Origin: Lachnospiraceae bacterium | Lineage (GTDB): Bacteria > Bacillota > Clostridia > Lachnospirales > Lachnospiraceae | Reading direction: 5' to 3' | Assembly (NCBI GenBank): GCA_910575555.1 | Contig: CAJTFX010000001.1 | Coordinates: 1-64,000 of the forward strand | Length of the DNA stretch: 64,000 nucleotides | Shown: in pieces, positions 8,746 through 16,835 of the stretch | Layout: every line of letters begins with the position of its first letter | How positions within the stretch are numbered: position 1 is the first letter of the stretch | Program-made: the position numbers and the translations under genes | Notes under the pieces: generated by a model | What the model saw: the letters and a program-made list of their open reading frames with translations, nothing else | The model's database searches: none | Told to the model about the DNA's origin: nothing

Positions 8746-8893
8746 CGGGCTTCTCCTTTCCCTGCTTTTTCTCCCTCTGCCAGTCTAAAACCTTTCGGAT
8801 GCAGACATCGCAGAAGATAACACGGCTGTCCTTATATCGGGGATAAGGACAGGTCGTGCAGTCATATTTCTTATGACTTTCATTGCTGCCCAT
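8735..8893 (-). CDS. Cysteine-motif mini-protein, 52 aa
   Basis: Reading from the ATG at 8893 gives 52 residues with two CxxC pairs (CTTCP and CDVC) about 18 residues apart, the spacing of a small zinc ribbon, and a Lys-rich tail. The start lies two bases past the stop of the 91-aa gene, and the stop overlaps the start of the 201-aa gene by 11 bases, so it fills the gap exactly. This packing plus the Cys pattern supports a real gene despite its length. It may bind DNA or another protein of the element; this is inference. Confidence 0.65.
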   Translation of the reverse strand: MGSNESHKKYDCTTCPYPRYKDSRVIFCDVCIRKVLDWQREKKQGKEKPDGE

Positions 8894-8894
8894 G

Positions 8895-9170
8895 CTACCG
8901 CTCACGCCCATCGTGCTGCTTCGCCTTTTTATCGGACTGTTGATTGTACGGCATCTGGCACTCTGACTGGTAGCGTTCGTTCAGCTTCTCTCTTGCGGCT
9001 TCAAGGGTATTGCAGTAGCAGCCCCAGTAATAGTTGTCGCCGCCTTTGCAGTACCAACAGACATAAGGGTTCGGGGCTTTCGGGTGATGCCCGATGACAA
9101 GCTCCGTGTTCCCGATAGTGCAGCTCTCTATGATTTCATAGCCCTGATTGGAGCGTGTTTCACCGTTCAT
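8895..9170 (-). CDS. Element-specific protein of unknown function, 91 aa
   Basis: The start is the ATG at 9170 (MNGETRSNQGYEIIES) after AGGAGG; the longer frame to 9365 overlaps the upstream gene and is rejected. Residues 11-45 match the first part of the 201-aa protein at 8140-8745. Aromatic and Cys residues are dense (CWYCKGGDNYYWGCYC). The start overlaps the upstream stop by 11 bases. No function known. Confidence 0.7.
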   Translation of the reverse strand: MNGETRSNQGYEIIESCTIGNTELVIGHHPKAPNPYVCWYCKGGDNYYWGCYCNTLEAAREKLNERYQSECQMPYNQQSDKKAKQHDGRER

Positions 9171-9480
9171 AGGCGTTCCTCCTCTCTTTTTGTTTCTCGT
9201 CCATATATTGCTGCAATTCATACTGGCAGGGGACGTACAGCCTGCCGTTCTCCACGCAGCGGAAAATATCACATTTCTTATCCGTGGATGCAGCATAAAA
9301 ATCGTCATAAGAGTAGGGGAATTTCTGGCTTCCCCTGCCGTAATAGTCAGCGGAGAAAAAGCCAAGTTCCCTGTCTGTTTTTAATCTGCGTGTAATCTTG
9401 AAAAAATCATCTTCCCGTTTTGTAAACCGCCGCTCTGGGATAAAATGATGCCCTCCGTATTCAAAAGACTTATCCTGCAT
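9160..9480 (-). CDS. Element-specific protein of unknown function, 106 aa
   Basis: A small hydrophilic protein beginning MQDKSFEYGGHHFIPERRF, with the segment PYSYDDFYAASTDKKCDIFRC and a basic C-terminus. The pattern is familiar from other Tn1549-like elements but carries no function I know. The ATG follows GAGGTG, and the reading frame runs into the ribosome binding site of the next gene. Confidence 0.7.
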   Translation of the reverse strand: MQDKSFEYGGHHFIPERRFTKREDDFFKITRRLKTDRELGFFSADYYGRGSQKFPYSYDDFYAASTDKKCDIFRCVENGRLYVPCQYELQQYMDEKQKERRNAYER

Positions 9481-9488
9481 CTTTCACC

Positions 9489-9794
9489 TCACGATTCTTT
9501 CGCATATCTACGGTATGCCTTTTCGCCTTTGGCTCTGATTTTCTGCATCCGCACACTCCCTAAAAGCTCTGGGCATTTCTCCTGCAATTTGCGGCGTGTC
9601 CTGCCCACGCTCTCAAAGCTCGGCAAGCCAAGCTCCTTATGGTTCAAAAATATCTGGGCAAGCGGCATAGCTCCCGCATCTTTCAGATAAAGGTTGCAGA
9701 GGGCAAGGTACAGCACCATGTCGTCATTTCTGGCGTCCTCATTCTCTTGCAGGACGGCTCTGACTTTGCCCTCAATGGTTTTCAGACTGTCCAT
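9489..9794 (-). CDS. Phage/element-type small protein, 101 aa
   Basis: The likely start is the ATG at 9794 (MDSLKTIEGKV), five bases after GGAGG; upstream codons to 9881 cross hairpins and are not needed. The sequence DMVLYLALCNLYLKD and LPSFESVGRTRRKLQEKCPEL is typical of a small family found in prophages and conjugative elements near replication or regulatory genes. The basic FESVGRTRRKLQ helix could bind DNA. No experimental function is known to me. Confidence 0.65.
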   Translation of the reverse strand: MDSLKTIEGKVRAVLQENEDARNDDMVLYLALCNLYLKDAGAMPLAQIFLNHKELGLPSFESVGRTRRKLQEKCPELLGSVRMQKIRAKGEKAYRRYAKES

Positions 9795-9849
9795 AAATTC
9801 CTCCGTTCTGTGCGTTTCTTCGCACAAACACCCTCTATAAATGGAAAGA

Positions 9850-9871
9850 GGGCGGTCATTCTGAACCGCCC
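9850..9871 (-). terminator. GC-rich hairpin, possible weak terminator or processing site
   Basis: On the minus strand GGGCGGT pairs with ACCGCCC around an 8-base loop, followed by TCTTTCC. Two further short hairpins follow, CCCTCT/AGAGGG and GTGCG/CGCAC (9810-9825). The U-run is poor, so partial termination or mRNA processing between the adhesin and the downstream small genes is more likely than full stop. Confidence 0.45.
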
Positions 9872-9896
9872 CAATCCACATAATATCTGCTTTGAT

Positions 9897-9983
9897 TTAT
9901 TTCTTCCTGCGGATATGCAGCCATACAGCCGCAATGCCAATAAACGCTACAAGCACAATAGCAATCATATTTTTTCCTCTCAT
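9897..9983 (-). CDS. Single-pass membrane micro-protein, 28 aa
   Basis: An ATG eight to nine bases after AGGAGG opens a 28-codon frame: a short basic start (MRGKN), about 18 hydrophobic residues (MIAIVLVAFIGIAAVWL) and a basic end (HIRRKK). That is a complete one-helix membrane protein. It starts six bases after the adhesin stop, so it would be co-translated. Function unknown; a role beside the adhesin is inference from position only. Confidence 0.6.
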   Translation of the reverse strand: MRGKNMIAIVLVAFIGIAAVWLHIRRKK

Positions 9984-9988
9984 TCTGC

Positions 9989-12900
9989 TTAATCCTCCTT
10001 TCTCTTTCTTCCGCATTTGTAGCCTGCAAACCCGAAGATTCCTGCACCGATTGTAAATGCAGCCGCAAGGCTCACCCACAAGCCGAGGTTAAAGTCGTCG
10101 CCTGTTTTCGGGGTGTCACGGAGTTCGTTGTTCATGGTAACAGTTGCCGTTTCGTCTGTTTTGATTGTCACTTTCTGGTCGGTAGGCAGGATATAGCCAG
10201 AGGATGCCTTGTCGCTGACCTCAGACACGGTATATTCACCGATACGCAACCCCTCAACAGTAATCTCACCTTTCTTGTCTGTCGTAAATGTCTGGTCATA
10301 ATCTTTGCCAATCACACGGAAAGAGAAGCCCTCCACTTTGCCGTCAGAAGATGTCTTAACGATTTTAAGGCTGCCTTTCTGTGCTTCATTCAAGAATCCT
10401 TTGCCCGCTTCATTCTCCACGTTGTAGGTCTTTCCGTTTTCCTCGATGGATACGGGATAGACATTCTCATCAAGCACGAAGCCTGTCGGGGCGGTTTTCT
10501 CACGAACAAGGTACTTGCCGTACCGCAGGTCGTTCATCTGGTACACGCCTTTTTCCACCTCGCCCATCTCGCCGAGCAGCTCGTCTTTCTTATCCAGTTT
10601 TCCATCTTCGTTCGTATCAGAGTAAACCTCAAATACCGCACCTGTCAGCTTGTTTTCTGGGTAGTCCTTGTCTACTTTAGTCAGAGCGATATTTCCCGTG
10701 ATGAAGTAATTGACAAGCTCTATCTCTACAACTTCATCAACCTCATTGATTGTCACGCTGATTTCTTCCTCGGAGAGTACATATCCTTTCGGGCTTTCGA
10801 TTTCACGGATGACCCATGTGCCATACGGTACTTCCTCAAAAGAAAAACTGCCGTCATCTTCTGATATGGCAGTCGCAATCGCATTTTCCTTTGTATATTC
10901 TGTTGTGCCTGTCTGAAAGATGCCGATAACAGCACCGCCTAAATCCCCGCCGTGCTCATTGGATTTCTTACCGCTGACAGAGCCGTAAATCAGTTCGTTT
11001 TCAATGGCTTCGCCCTCGTTTGCTGTGATATGCACAACGGCGGTTTCCTGCCCTGCGTACTCAAAGTCAACAGGGTATTTCTCATCGCTGACAAGGTAAG
11101 CGGCGTTTGTTGATATTTCCTGCACATAGTAGCTGCCCATCGGTAAATCGCTGACTGCCTTTCCGTGACCGCTTTTATCAAGGAAGATAACCTCAATCAG
11201 TCCATCCGCAGGGATAGAAGAACCATCGGCGGCGGTCAGTTCCTCGGCGGCATACAGACCGAACGTAACGTCTATGATTTCGCCGTTATTGCCCACGCCG
11301 TATGCTTCGTCCACTTCAAGGCTCTTGATTACGTCGATTTCCACACGCTGACGCTCGTTGTAAAAATCCGTGCCTGCTTCTGTCACTTCAATTTCCTGTC
11401 CCGCATACACAAGCTCCACGGCATGGATTTCCTCACTTAATACCATGCCATACGGGGCGGTCACTTCCCTTACCTCGTACTTTCCGAGATAAAGTTCCCT
11501 GCTTTCCGCTGTGCCGTCCTCGCCCGTAGTGAGCGTATCTACAACTTCGCCTTTCTCGGCTCTTACCGTTCCGTCTGTCGTAATAATGTCCTCGGCTGCG
11601 GTAATCTCATAGACCGCACCCTCCAAATTATCCACGGCAAAAATCGGCTGGTACAGTCCCTTGTTTCCTGATACCCTGCTGAATACCTCCCCAGACTTTT
11701 CTACCGTGATTTTTCCTTTCTGTGCCACGTTGGAGCGTTCCACTTTGATAATCGTGATGCCGCTTTCATCCTCGGAATTTTCCTGTTCTACATCAAAATA
11801 GACTGGCTCGGAATCCAGAACATATCCATACGGAGCCTGCACCTCAACAAGCGAATATCCCTTGCCGTATTCTAAGGTCTGCGGCGTGATAAGCCCGCCG
11901 TCCGCTGTCGTGTAGAACGTGTCAATCGTCGTCACTTCGGGATAAGTGAACGTCATCGTCACAAGCTCCCCGTTCGGGTCGTAAATCTGGAAGCCTGCCC
12001 CTGCATACGGGATGACCTTGCCTGTTTCTATATCCTTTTTCACAATCTTGATATAGCTCTCAAAGTTGGCATTATTGATAAGATAGCGGTAGGTCTGGCT
12101 GTCTTTGCAGATAAACACATCAAAGTCTTTCATCAGCTCACGCCCGTCCCATCCAGAAGTCTGGTGTACGGTATAGATGCCGTATGGCATATCCTTTGTC
12201 TGGGCAAAGCCGTTTTCGTCACAAATGAGCGTGTCACGCTCGGTTTCCTCCGCCGCATCAAAGCTGCCTGCGGATTTTAGGAACACTTCAAAAACAGCCC
12301 CCTCCTCTGGCGTTTCAATCTGGGTTTCGCCGTTGTCGGTGTGCTTGATGATGGCGATATTGCCTTTGATGACCTGCTCGTTTACGTCGTTCTTCGCAGA
12401 ATTGTATTCCACGGTATAAAGCTCTGGCTCTGCCCCTACATGGTGTACGGTTGTGTCCAAAAGATAACCCTCGGACGGGGTAATCTCACGGATGCTCCAG
12501 TCATCGCCGCAGATATAATATTTCGTTGTGAACCGCCCGTTTTCATCGGTGGTGTAAGTGTCAACCAGTTCCTCCCCTTTATAGATGCCGTAAACCGCAC
12601 CTGCAAGGGAAGCGTCGCCCTGCGGCTTCTTTCCTGTTTCCACGTCGGTCTTTAATACCGTGACATTGAACTTCTTCAAAATGTTGTGGAAGCTGCGGTT
12701 TGTGACCTTTTTCCACTCAATCGGGGCTGTCTGGGATGCAGGCACAACGTAGCGGACTGCCGTATCCACTTCCTCAAGAGTATAAGGCGTGCTGCCGCTG
12801 ATAAGGACGTTCTCAAACTTTGCCAATCCGTTCTTATCGGTTATGGCATATTCATCAATAGCCAAGCCGCTCAATGATGTTCCGTAAAGGTGGAACTTCA

Positions 12901-14137
12901 CGCCCTCCACAAGATTATCCTCGGATGTTTTTACAACTTCCAGACTGCCACGTTTTAAAGTATTGCTGAATGTGACCGTAGAGGTTTTCCCTCCGATAAT
13001 CGTCACGGTCTGGGTTTTCTGTGGCTCATAGCGGTCGATGGACTGCTCCGTGACGGTATAAGTGCCAGGGAATAAGCCCTCTACTGTGATGTTTCCGTTT
13101 TTATCGGTTTTCACGGTCTTATTAAAGCCGTCACCTTTGATGGTAAAGGAAATCCCACTGACAACTCCATCCTCGGAAGTTTTCTTTAAAGCAACCGTTC
13201 CTGTCGGCGTTTCCACGTTGATATATGCCATCATGGTATCCACGTTTTCCACGCCCGTAATGACGTCCTGCAAGTTGGGGTCGCCGTAGGCAATCATCAT
13301 CGCACCGCTGCTGACCGTCGGCGTGTTGTTCCTCATTGCCGTAATCCTTGCCTTGCCGTCAATCGCCTTTGATGATGTGATAGTCAGCTTGTTTCCAGAT
13401 TTAGATACCTTTACATTGCTGTCGGAGCTTGTAAAGGAATATTCGGACAACACGCCGTTGCTGTCGGTCAGCATAAGGCTGTATTTGCCGTCCTTATAGG
13501 CAAGCTCCTTTGTGACGTCTTTCTTCCCTGCCGACATGAAGCTCGGAATCGTGCTGTGCCTTGTCATCAGCGACACAATCTGGTCGTAAGCCGCCCTTGC
13601 CCCGCTGTTCGCATAATTAGAGCCAAAGTGCAGGCTGTAAACGGTCGTGCTTGTCTGGCTGTACGGGCTTGTGGCATTACGGCATCCCGTGACGAACTCC
13701 CACACAAGGGTCTGGGTGGCAAGCCATTTCTCGTCGTCGCTCCCAGATAAATTCCCGCTGTTGCCCTGATACCCATAGAGCAGGGCAAGCCCCACCGCCT
13801 TTCTCTGTTCTGCGGAGAGGGCGTTCCAAGCGTTGGAAGAAGCCTTTGCCAATGTGTTCCCCGTTTTCAGCGGCACTCCTGGCTGAAGGCAGAACGCCGT
13901 TTCCCCGTCCACATACATACGGTATTTGTATTCGCCTGTCCCTCCTGCGGTATGACCGCCGATATTGGCACTGGAATTATACCTCATGGCGTTCCCTGCC
14001 CCGTCGTAGGTGTGGGTAAAGCTAATCGTCCCAATGTTGCCCGCCGCAAACGCTGTCATAGCAGGGACGGCGGACAATGCCGTGACCGCAGCCAACGCTA
14101 ACGCCGCAGCCCTCCTTAATAATTTACGAATCTTCAT
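9989..14137 (-). CDS. Sortase-anchored thioester/CnaB adhesin (SpaA-like)
   Basis: The 1382-residue surface protein begins with a signal peptide ending near AFA at 32. A thioester domain follows: Cys83 in AFCLQPG and Gln142 in ATQTLVWEF are the expected pair for a Cys-Gln thioester, which can bind host amines covalently. From about residue 300, ten CnaB/SpaA-type beta domains follow, each opening with a strand such as GSLEVVKTSEDN or GNIALTKVDKDY. The Lys and downstream Glu of these domains normally form isopeptide bonds. The ninth contains DTNEDGKLDKKDE, a calcium-loop-like motif. The end has TPKTGDD, a hydrophobic helix and KCGRKRKED, the sortase signal. Tn1549-like elements often carry such adhesins, probably for mating contact or colonisation. 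A promoter and terminator precede it. Confidence 0.92.
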   Translation of the reverse strand: MKIRKLLRRAAALALAAVTALSAVPAMTAFAAGNIGTISFTHTYDGAGNAMRYNSSANIGGHTAGGTGEYKYRMYVDGETAFCLQPGVPLKTGNTLAKASSNAWNALSAEQRKAVGLALLYGYQGNSGNLSGSDDEKWLATQTLVWEFVTGCRNATSPYSQTSTTVYSLHFGSNYANSGARAAYDQIVSLMTRHSTIPSFMSAGKKDVTKELAYKDGKYSLMLTDSNGVLSEYSFTSSDSNVKVSKSGNKLTITSSKAIDGKARITAMRNNTPTVSSGAMMIAYGDPNLQDVITGVENVDTMMAYINVETPTGTVALKKTSEDGVVSGISFTIKGDGFNKTVKTDKNGNITVEGLFPGTYTVTEQSIDRYEPQKTQTVTIIGGKTSTVTFSNTLKRGSLEVVKTSEDNLVEGVKFHLYGTSLSGLAIDEYAITDKNGLAKFENVLISGSTPYTLEEVDTAVRYVVPASQTAPIEWKKVTNRSFHNILKKFNVTVLKTDVETGKKPQGDASLAGAVYGIYKGEELVDTYTTDENGRFTTKYYICGDDWSIREITPSEGYLLDTTVHHVGAEPELYTVEYNSAKNDVNEQVIKGNIAIIKHTDNGETQIETPEEGAVFEVFLKSAGSFDAAEETERDTLICDENGFAQTKDMPYGIYTVHQTSGWDGRELMKDFDVFICKDSQTYRYLINNANFESYIKIVKKDIETGKVIPYAGAGFQIYDPNGELVTMTFTYPEVTTIDTFYTTADGGLITPQTLEYGKGYSLVEVQAPYGYVLDSEPVYFDVEQENSEDESGITIIKVERSNVAQKGKITVEKSGEVFSRVSGNKGLYQPIFAVDNLEGAVYEITAAEDIITTDGTVRAEKGEVVDTLTTGEDGTAESRELYLGKYEVREVTAPYGMVLSEEIHAVELVYAGQEIEVTEAGTDFYNERQRVEIDVIKSLEVDEAYGVGNNGEIIDVTFGLYAAEELTAADGSSIPADGLIEVIFLDKSGHGKAVSDLPMGSYYVQEISTNAAYLVSDEKYPVDFEYAGQETAVVHITANEGEAIENELIYGSVSGKKSNEHGGDLGGAVIGIFQTGTTEYTKENAIATAISEDDGSFSFEEVPYGTWVIREIESPKGYVLSEEEISVTINEVDEVVEIELVNYFITGNIALTKVDKDYPENKLTGAVFEVYSDTNEDGKLDKKDELLGEMGEVEKGVYQMNDLRYGKYLVREKTAPTGFVLDENVYPVSIEENGKTYNVENEAGKGFLNEAQKGSLKIVKTSSDGKVEGFSFRVIGKDYDQTFTTDKKGEITVEGLRIGEYTVSEVSDKASSGYILPTDQKVTIKTDETATVTMNNELRDTPKTGDDFNLGLWVSLAAAFTIGAGIFGFAGYKCGRKRKED

Positions 14138-14161
14138 CGTTACCTCCTGTTCGTCCTCATG

Positions 14162-14190
14162 TTGATAGTTGCTGACTGATTTTCTGACAA
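14162..14190 (-). promoter_or_regulatory. Likely promoter of the adhesin gene
   Basis: On the minus strand TTGTCA and TATCAA are separated by 17 bases, ending 25 bases before the ATG. The -35 box overlaps the U-tract of the terminator just upstream, so the adhesin would be transcribed independently of parAB. Confidence 0.4.
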
Positions 14191-14214
14191 AAAAAGCTGC
14201 CCATCTGGACAGCC
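14189..14214 (-). terminator. Rho-independent terminator after parAB
   Basis: GCTGTCC pairs with GGGCAGC (one G-U pair) around AGAT, followed by seven T on the minus strand. It lies between parB and the adhesin gene. Confidence 0.75.
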
Positions 14215-14282
14215 TTTAATAATTCTTTTCTCGGATAGTTACTGGCAGTATCTAGGGGGAGAGGTGTGGAGAGGGGGGCGTT

Positions 14283-14299
14283 GTGTGCCAGTGGCACAC
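14283..14299. repeat. Perfect 17-bp palindrome in the parB-adhesin gap
   Basis: GTGTGCCA-G-TGGCACAC is an uninterrupted inverted repeat with a single central base. It sits next to a purine-rich strip (14256-14278) in the only larger non-coding gap of the element part (14215-14383). It is unlike the canonical chromosomal parS. Candidate roles are a ParB or regulator binding site, or part of a transfer origin. Confidence 0.7.
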
Positions 14300-14383
14300 G
14301 TTTAACGCCGACCGAAGCGGAGCGTAGACCGTTTAAAAAAATTTTCTATCCCCCAAAAGGCGGACTTCTCTCCAAGTGTGTGG

Positions 14384-15328
14384 TTATCTTTCCTGCCCCC
14401 GCTGCCTTTGCAGGTGTCGGTTATAAAACTCCAACGCCTTTACGACAAAATCCGTTTCCTGCCCTCTGGGGATGGATTTCGGTATGAGCTTGGTTATCCG
14501 TTCGTCCTTAAAGGCAGGCTTCTCTTTCTGGTTTGGCTTATCCTCCTGCATGATGGACTGGATAACCTCGTCCGTGAGTTTTCCCTCCTGCATAAACTTT
14601 TTCATCTTGATAGCCTGTGCAAGTGAGGGGGTGGCATCGTTGTAGCCCATCGCTTCTAAAAGCGTGTACTGCTGTTCCTCGGAAAGATAAGAGATTTCCA
14701 CCGCAGGGCGGAAAGCAATCTGGCGTTCATCTACCATTTGCAGGATTTCGGGTACAAGCTCGGTTAAGCGGATATAGCGGAAAATCTGATTTTTGCTTTC
14801 CCCAACTTTCTCGGCAAGTTCATCTGATGATTTGACACCTTGCAACTTGTTACCCACTGGGGAACAAGTTAAATCTGTACGCTGTCCCTGCCGCTTCATT
14901 GCTTCTAACCGCATCTTATAAGCAAAGGCTTTCTCACTTGGCAAGATAACAGAGCGTTGGAGATTGCTCTCAACCATGACAATAATCGCTTCATCATGGG
15001 TCAGTTCCTTAACCTCGCATTTCAGCGTTTCAAGCCCTGCAAGCTCGCAAGCCTTTTTCCGCCTGTGACCGCTGATAAGCTCATACCGCCCATCCTCTTT
15101 CTGCCGAACCGTCGCAGGGGTCATTACACCGCTCCGACTGACACTTTCCACAAGCTGTTCCATATCCTCATTCATTAAAACCTTGAATGGGTGGTCTGGG
15201 AACTCGTCAATCTCTACAATGGGTATTTCCCTTATCTTGCTTAGATTCGCTTCTGCACGGCTCTCGTCCGTTTCAAAGAGGTCATCGTATGCAGTCAGCT
15301 CGATTTCTGTTCTTTTGCTTCTCGCCAA
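14384..15328 (-). CDS. parB: ParB/Spo0J family partition protein
   Basis: A centromere-binding protein that works with ParA in partition or stabilisation of the element. The ParB N-terminal nuclease-like domain is clear (PIVEIDEFPDHPF, ISGHRRKKACELAG), followed by ESNLQRSVILPSEKAFAYKM and a helix-turn-helix region (SSDELAEKVGESKNQIFRYI). The best start is a TTG at 15328 (ARSKRTEIELTAYDD), nine bases after AAAGGAGG; an ATG at 15358 overlaps the parA stop but lacks a binding site. It forms a two-gene operon with parA. Its target site is not known; the palindrome at 14283 is a candidate. Confidence 0.9.
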   Translation of the reverse strand: MARSKRTEIELTAYDDLFETDESRAEANLSKIREIPIVEIDEFPDHPFKVLMNEDMEQLVESVSRSGVMTPATVRQKEDGRYELISGHRRKKACELAGLETLKCEVKELTHDEAIIVMVESNLQRSVILPSEKAFAYKMRLEAMKRQGQRTDLTCSPVGNKLQGVKSSDELAEKVGESKNQIFRYIRLTELVPEILQMVDERQIAFRPAVEISYLSEEQQYTLLEAMGYNDATPSLAQAIKMKKFMQEGKLTDEVIQSIMQEDKPNQKEKPAFKDERITKLIPKSIPRGQETDFVVKALEFYNRHLQRQRGQER

Positions 15329-15350
15329 TCTCTGCAACCTCCTTTCCAAA

Positions 15351-16109
15351 CTACTCATAAGCTGCGGCTACCTTGCCGCCTTTGTCGTAGGCAAAAATGC
15401 TCTTGCCCTCTGCGGTGGCTTCCACTGCACGGATAGAATGGGGGATCTGGGCTTCAAAAACTTTAATCCTCTGCCCGTAGGCACTCTTTACCGTAGCGGT
15501 AATCTCTTTAGAGATATTCGTGCGTGGCATTACCATCGTCATTAAGATTCCGTCAATCCGCAGGTGGGGATTGATTTGCCGTTTGACCTTAGACACGGAG
15601 CGAAGCAACAGCTCTAAGCCCTTTGCAGAAAGATAATGGGGCTGTGTCGGGATAACCACGCTGTCAGCCGCCGCAAGTGCGTTGATAGTCAGCATACCTA
15701 AACTCGGCATACAATCAACGAGGACAGTATCATATTTCTTTTTTACCTCGTTGATGCAGGTTTTCAGCACGCTTTCACGGCTTATGGCGTTTATCAGCCT
15801 TACTTCCAGTCCCGACAATTCAATGTTGGACGGGAGCAGGTCAACGCCCTCGTCATGGTGTAGGATACTTTTGGAAACATCGACAGGTTTATCATCAATG
15901 ATGTCCTGCATAATAGTAGAGAGCGTATCGGGCAAGTCGTCTGGTCGGCTGTAACCGAGCGACATGGTTAAATTTGCCTGTGCATCGGCATCAATGAGCA
16001 GGACTTTCTTACCCTGCTGTGCCAGAGTTACGCCCAGATTGACCGCCGTGGTGGTCTTGCCGATGCCGCCTTTCTGGTTGGTTAAAGCAATCACTTTGCA
16101 ATTTGACAT
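15351..16109 (-). CDS. parA: ParA/Soj family partition ATPase
   Basis: A deviant Walker A ATPase of 252 residues (NQKGGIGKTTTAVNLG near the N-terminus; VDCMPSLGMLTINAL as Walker B). ParA polymers or gradients move ParB-DNA complexes. The start is the ATG at 16109 (MSNCKVIALT), nine bases after CCTCC/GGAGG; the longer frame to 16151 is not used. parB overlaps its 3' end. A 23-bp imperfect palindrome lies in its leader, as expected if ParA or ParB represses the operon, though that is inference. Confidence 0.93.
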   Translation of the reverse strand: MSNCKVIALTNQKGGIGKTTTAVNLGVTLAQQGKKVLLIDADAQANLTMSLGYSRPDDLPDTLSTIMQDIIDDKPVDVSKSILHHDEGVDLLPSNIELSGLEVRLINAISRESVLKTCINEVKKKYDTVLVDCMPSLGMLTINALAAADSVVIPTQPHYLSAKGLELLLRSVSKVKRQINPHLRIDGILMTMVMPRTNISKEITATVKSAYGQRIKVFEAQIPHSIRAVEATAEGKSIFAYDKGGKVAAAYE

Positions 16110-16136
16110 AGGGTGCGTCCTCCTTTCGCATAAATT

Positions 16137-16159
16137 TAGCCACTTTGTCAAGGTGGCTA
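16137..16159. promoter_or_regulatory. Imperfect palindrome in the parAB leader, possible operator
   Basis: TAGCCACTTTG and CAAGGTGGCTA flank a central T; 10 of 11 positions match. On the minus strand it overlaps TTGACA-like and TTTACA-like boxes 20-50 bases before the parA start. Autoregulation by ParA is known for plasmid par operons; here it is a guess from position. Confidence 0.45.
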
Positions 16160-16178
16160 TGTAAAGGATTTATGACAA

Positions 16179-16221
16179 TAAAAAAAGCCGACTGGCTGTT
16201 TTTAAACTACACCAATCGGCT
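16179..16221 (-). terminator. Rho-independent terminator before parAB
   Basis: On the minus strand AGCCGATTGG pairs with CCAGTCGGCT (one G-U pair), followed by a seven-T run. It ends the transcript of the 65- and 111-aa genes and separates them from parAB. Confidence 0.8.
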
Positions 16222-16242
16222 ATGTAAAAGTCTATTCTGTTT

Positions 16243-16578
16243 TTATCTGTTCTTATATGATAAGGCTTTCCTTATTCTCTCTATATCCCATTTTTCTGGA
16301 AACAACACTGCCATAATATGAAACGCATCTATCAACCCTGCAATATATGCATGAGTACCATATTCAAAATCCTGCTTATCCCTGCAATCTAAAAGGCGTT
16401 GGCAAACCGCCCTCTGTTTTTCTGTCAAATCAAGCTGATTAAAGGCATCCTCTGCACTTCCCTCATTATTACTGTCCCTTTGATAACTTGCATCAGCTTG
16501 TAACAGTTTCAATACAGATTCGTCTTTTAGTTTCTCTACTGCTATTTTCACCAGTTCTTTAAATTCCTTATCGCACAT
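16243..16578 (-). CDS. Element-specific hypothetical protein, 111 aa
   Basis: A helical acidic protein (MCDKEFKELVKIAVEKL). The C-terminal part FEYGTHAYIAGLIDAF recalls small clostridial proteins of the DUF6809 kind, which also end in a glycine-containing amphipathic helix; this match is weak and from memory. The ATG follows GGGGGA and overlaps the stop region of the 65-aa gene. No motif of an enzyme or DNA-binding domain is visible. Confidence 0.6.
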   Translation of the reverse strand: MCDKEFKELVKIAVEKLKDESVLKLLQADASYQRDSNNEGSAEDAFNQLDLTEKQRAVCQRLLDCRDKQDFEYGTHAYIAGLIDAFHIMAVLFPEKWDIERIRKALSYKNR

Positions 16579-16765
16579 CACTTCCCCCTGCCAGTTCTAC
16601 CCTTAACTTTTTTACAGATGCATGGATAACCTTAATAATAAGTTCATCAACACAATCCGTATATCTGCCCTGCTGAATGAGCTGATTTTTCAGTTCCACA
16701 AGGCTATGTAACAGAAGTTTTCTTTCATCACTATCCACATATAAATGATTTTTCTTTTCTCTCAT
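16568..16765 (-). CDS. Element-specific hypothetical protein, 65 aa
   Basis: MREKKNHLYVDSDERKLLL starts a small, mostly helical protein that I know as a common companion gene in related elements, without a function. The start could also be TTG at 16777; ATG at 16765 is chosen as the first ATG. A strong promoter lies 27 bases upstream. It overlaps the 111-aa gene by 11 bases. Confidence 0.6.
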   Translation of the reverse strand: MREKKNHLYVDSDERKLLLHSLVELKNQLIQQGRYTDCVDELIIKVIHASVKKLRVELAGGSDVR

Positions 16766-16791
16766 AATCAACACCAACCTTTTTTGATTTC

Positions 16792-16820
16792 ATTATAAAG
16801 AGAAATAGCAATCCAATCAA
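16792..16820 (-). promoter_or_regulatory. Strong sigma-A type promoter at the element's right end
   Basis: TTGATT and a perfect TATAAT are 17 bases apart on the minus strand, directly upstream of the 65- and 111-aa genes and directly after a terminator. Confidence 0.75.
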
Positions 16821-16835
16821 AGGTACGATTCAGAC

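Noticed and set aside
10381-10680. Plus-strand frame within the adhesin gene
   Set aside because: Shadow of a repeat-rich coding sequence; no start signal.
14266-14487. Plus-strand 73-codon frame across the parB-adhesin gap
   Set aside because: Lacks a binding site and overlaps parB antisense; the gap is better explained by palindrome, terminator and promoter.
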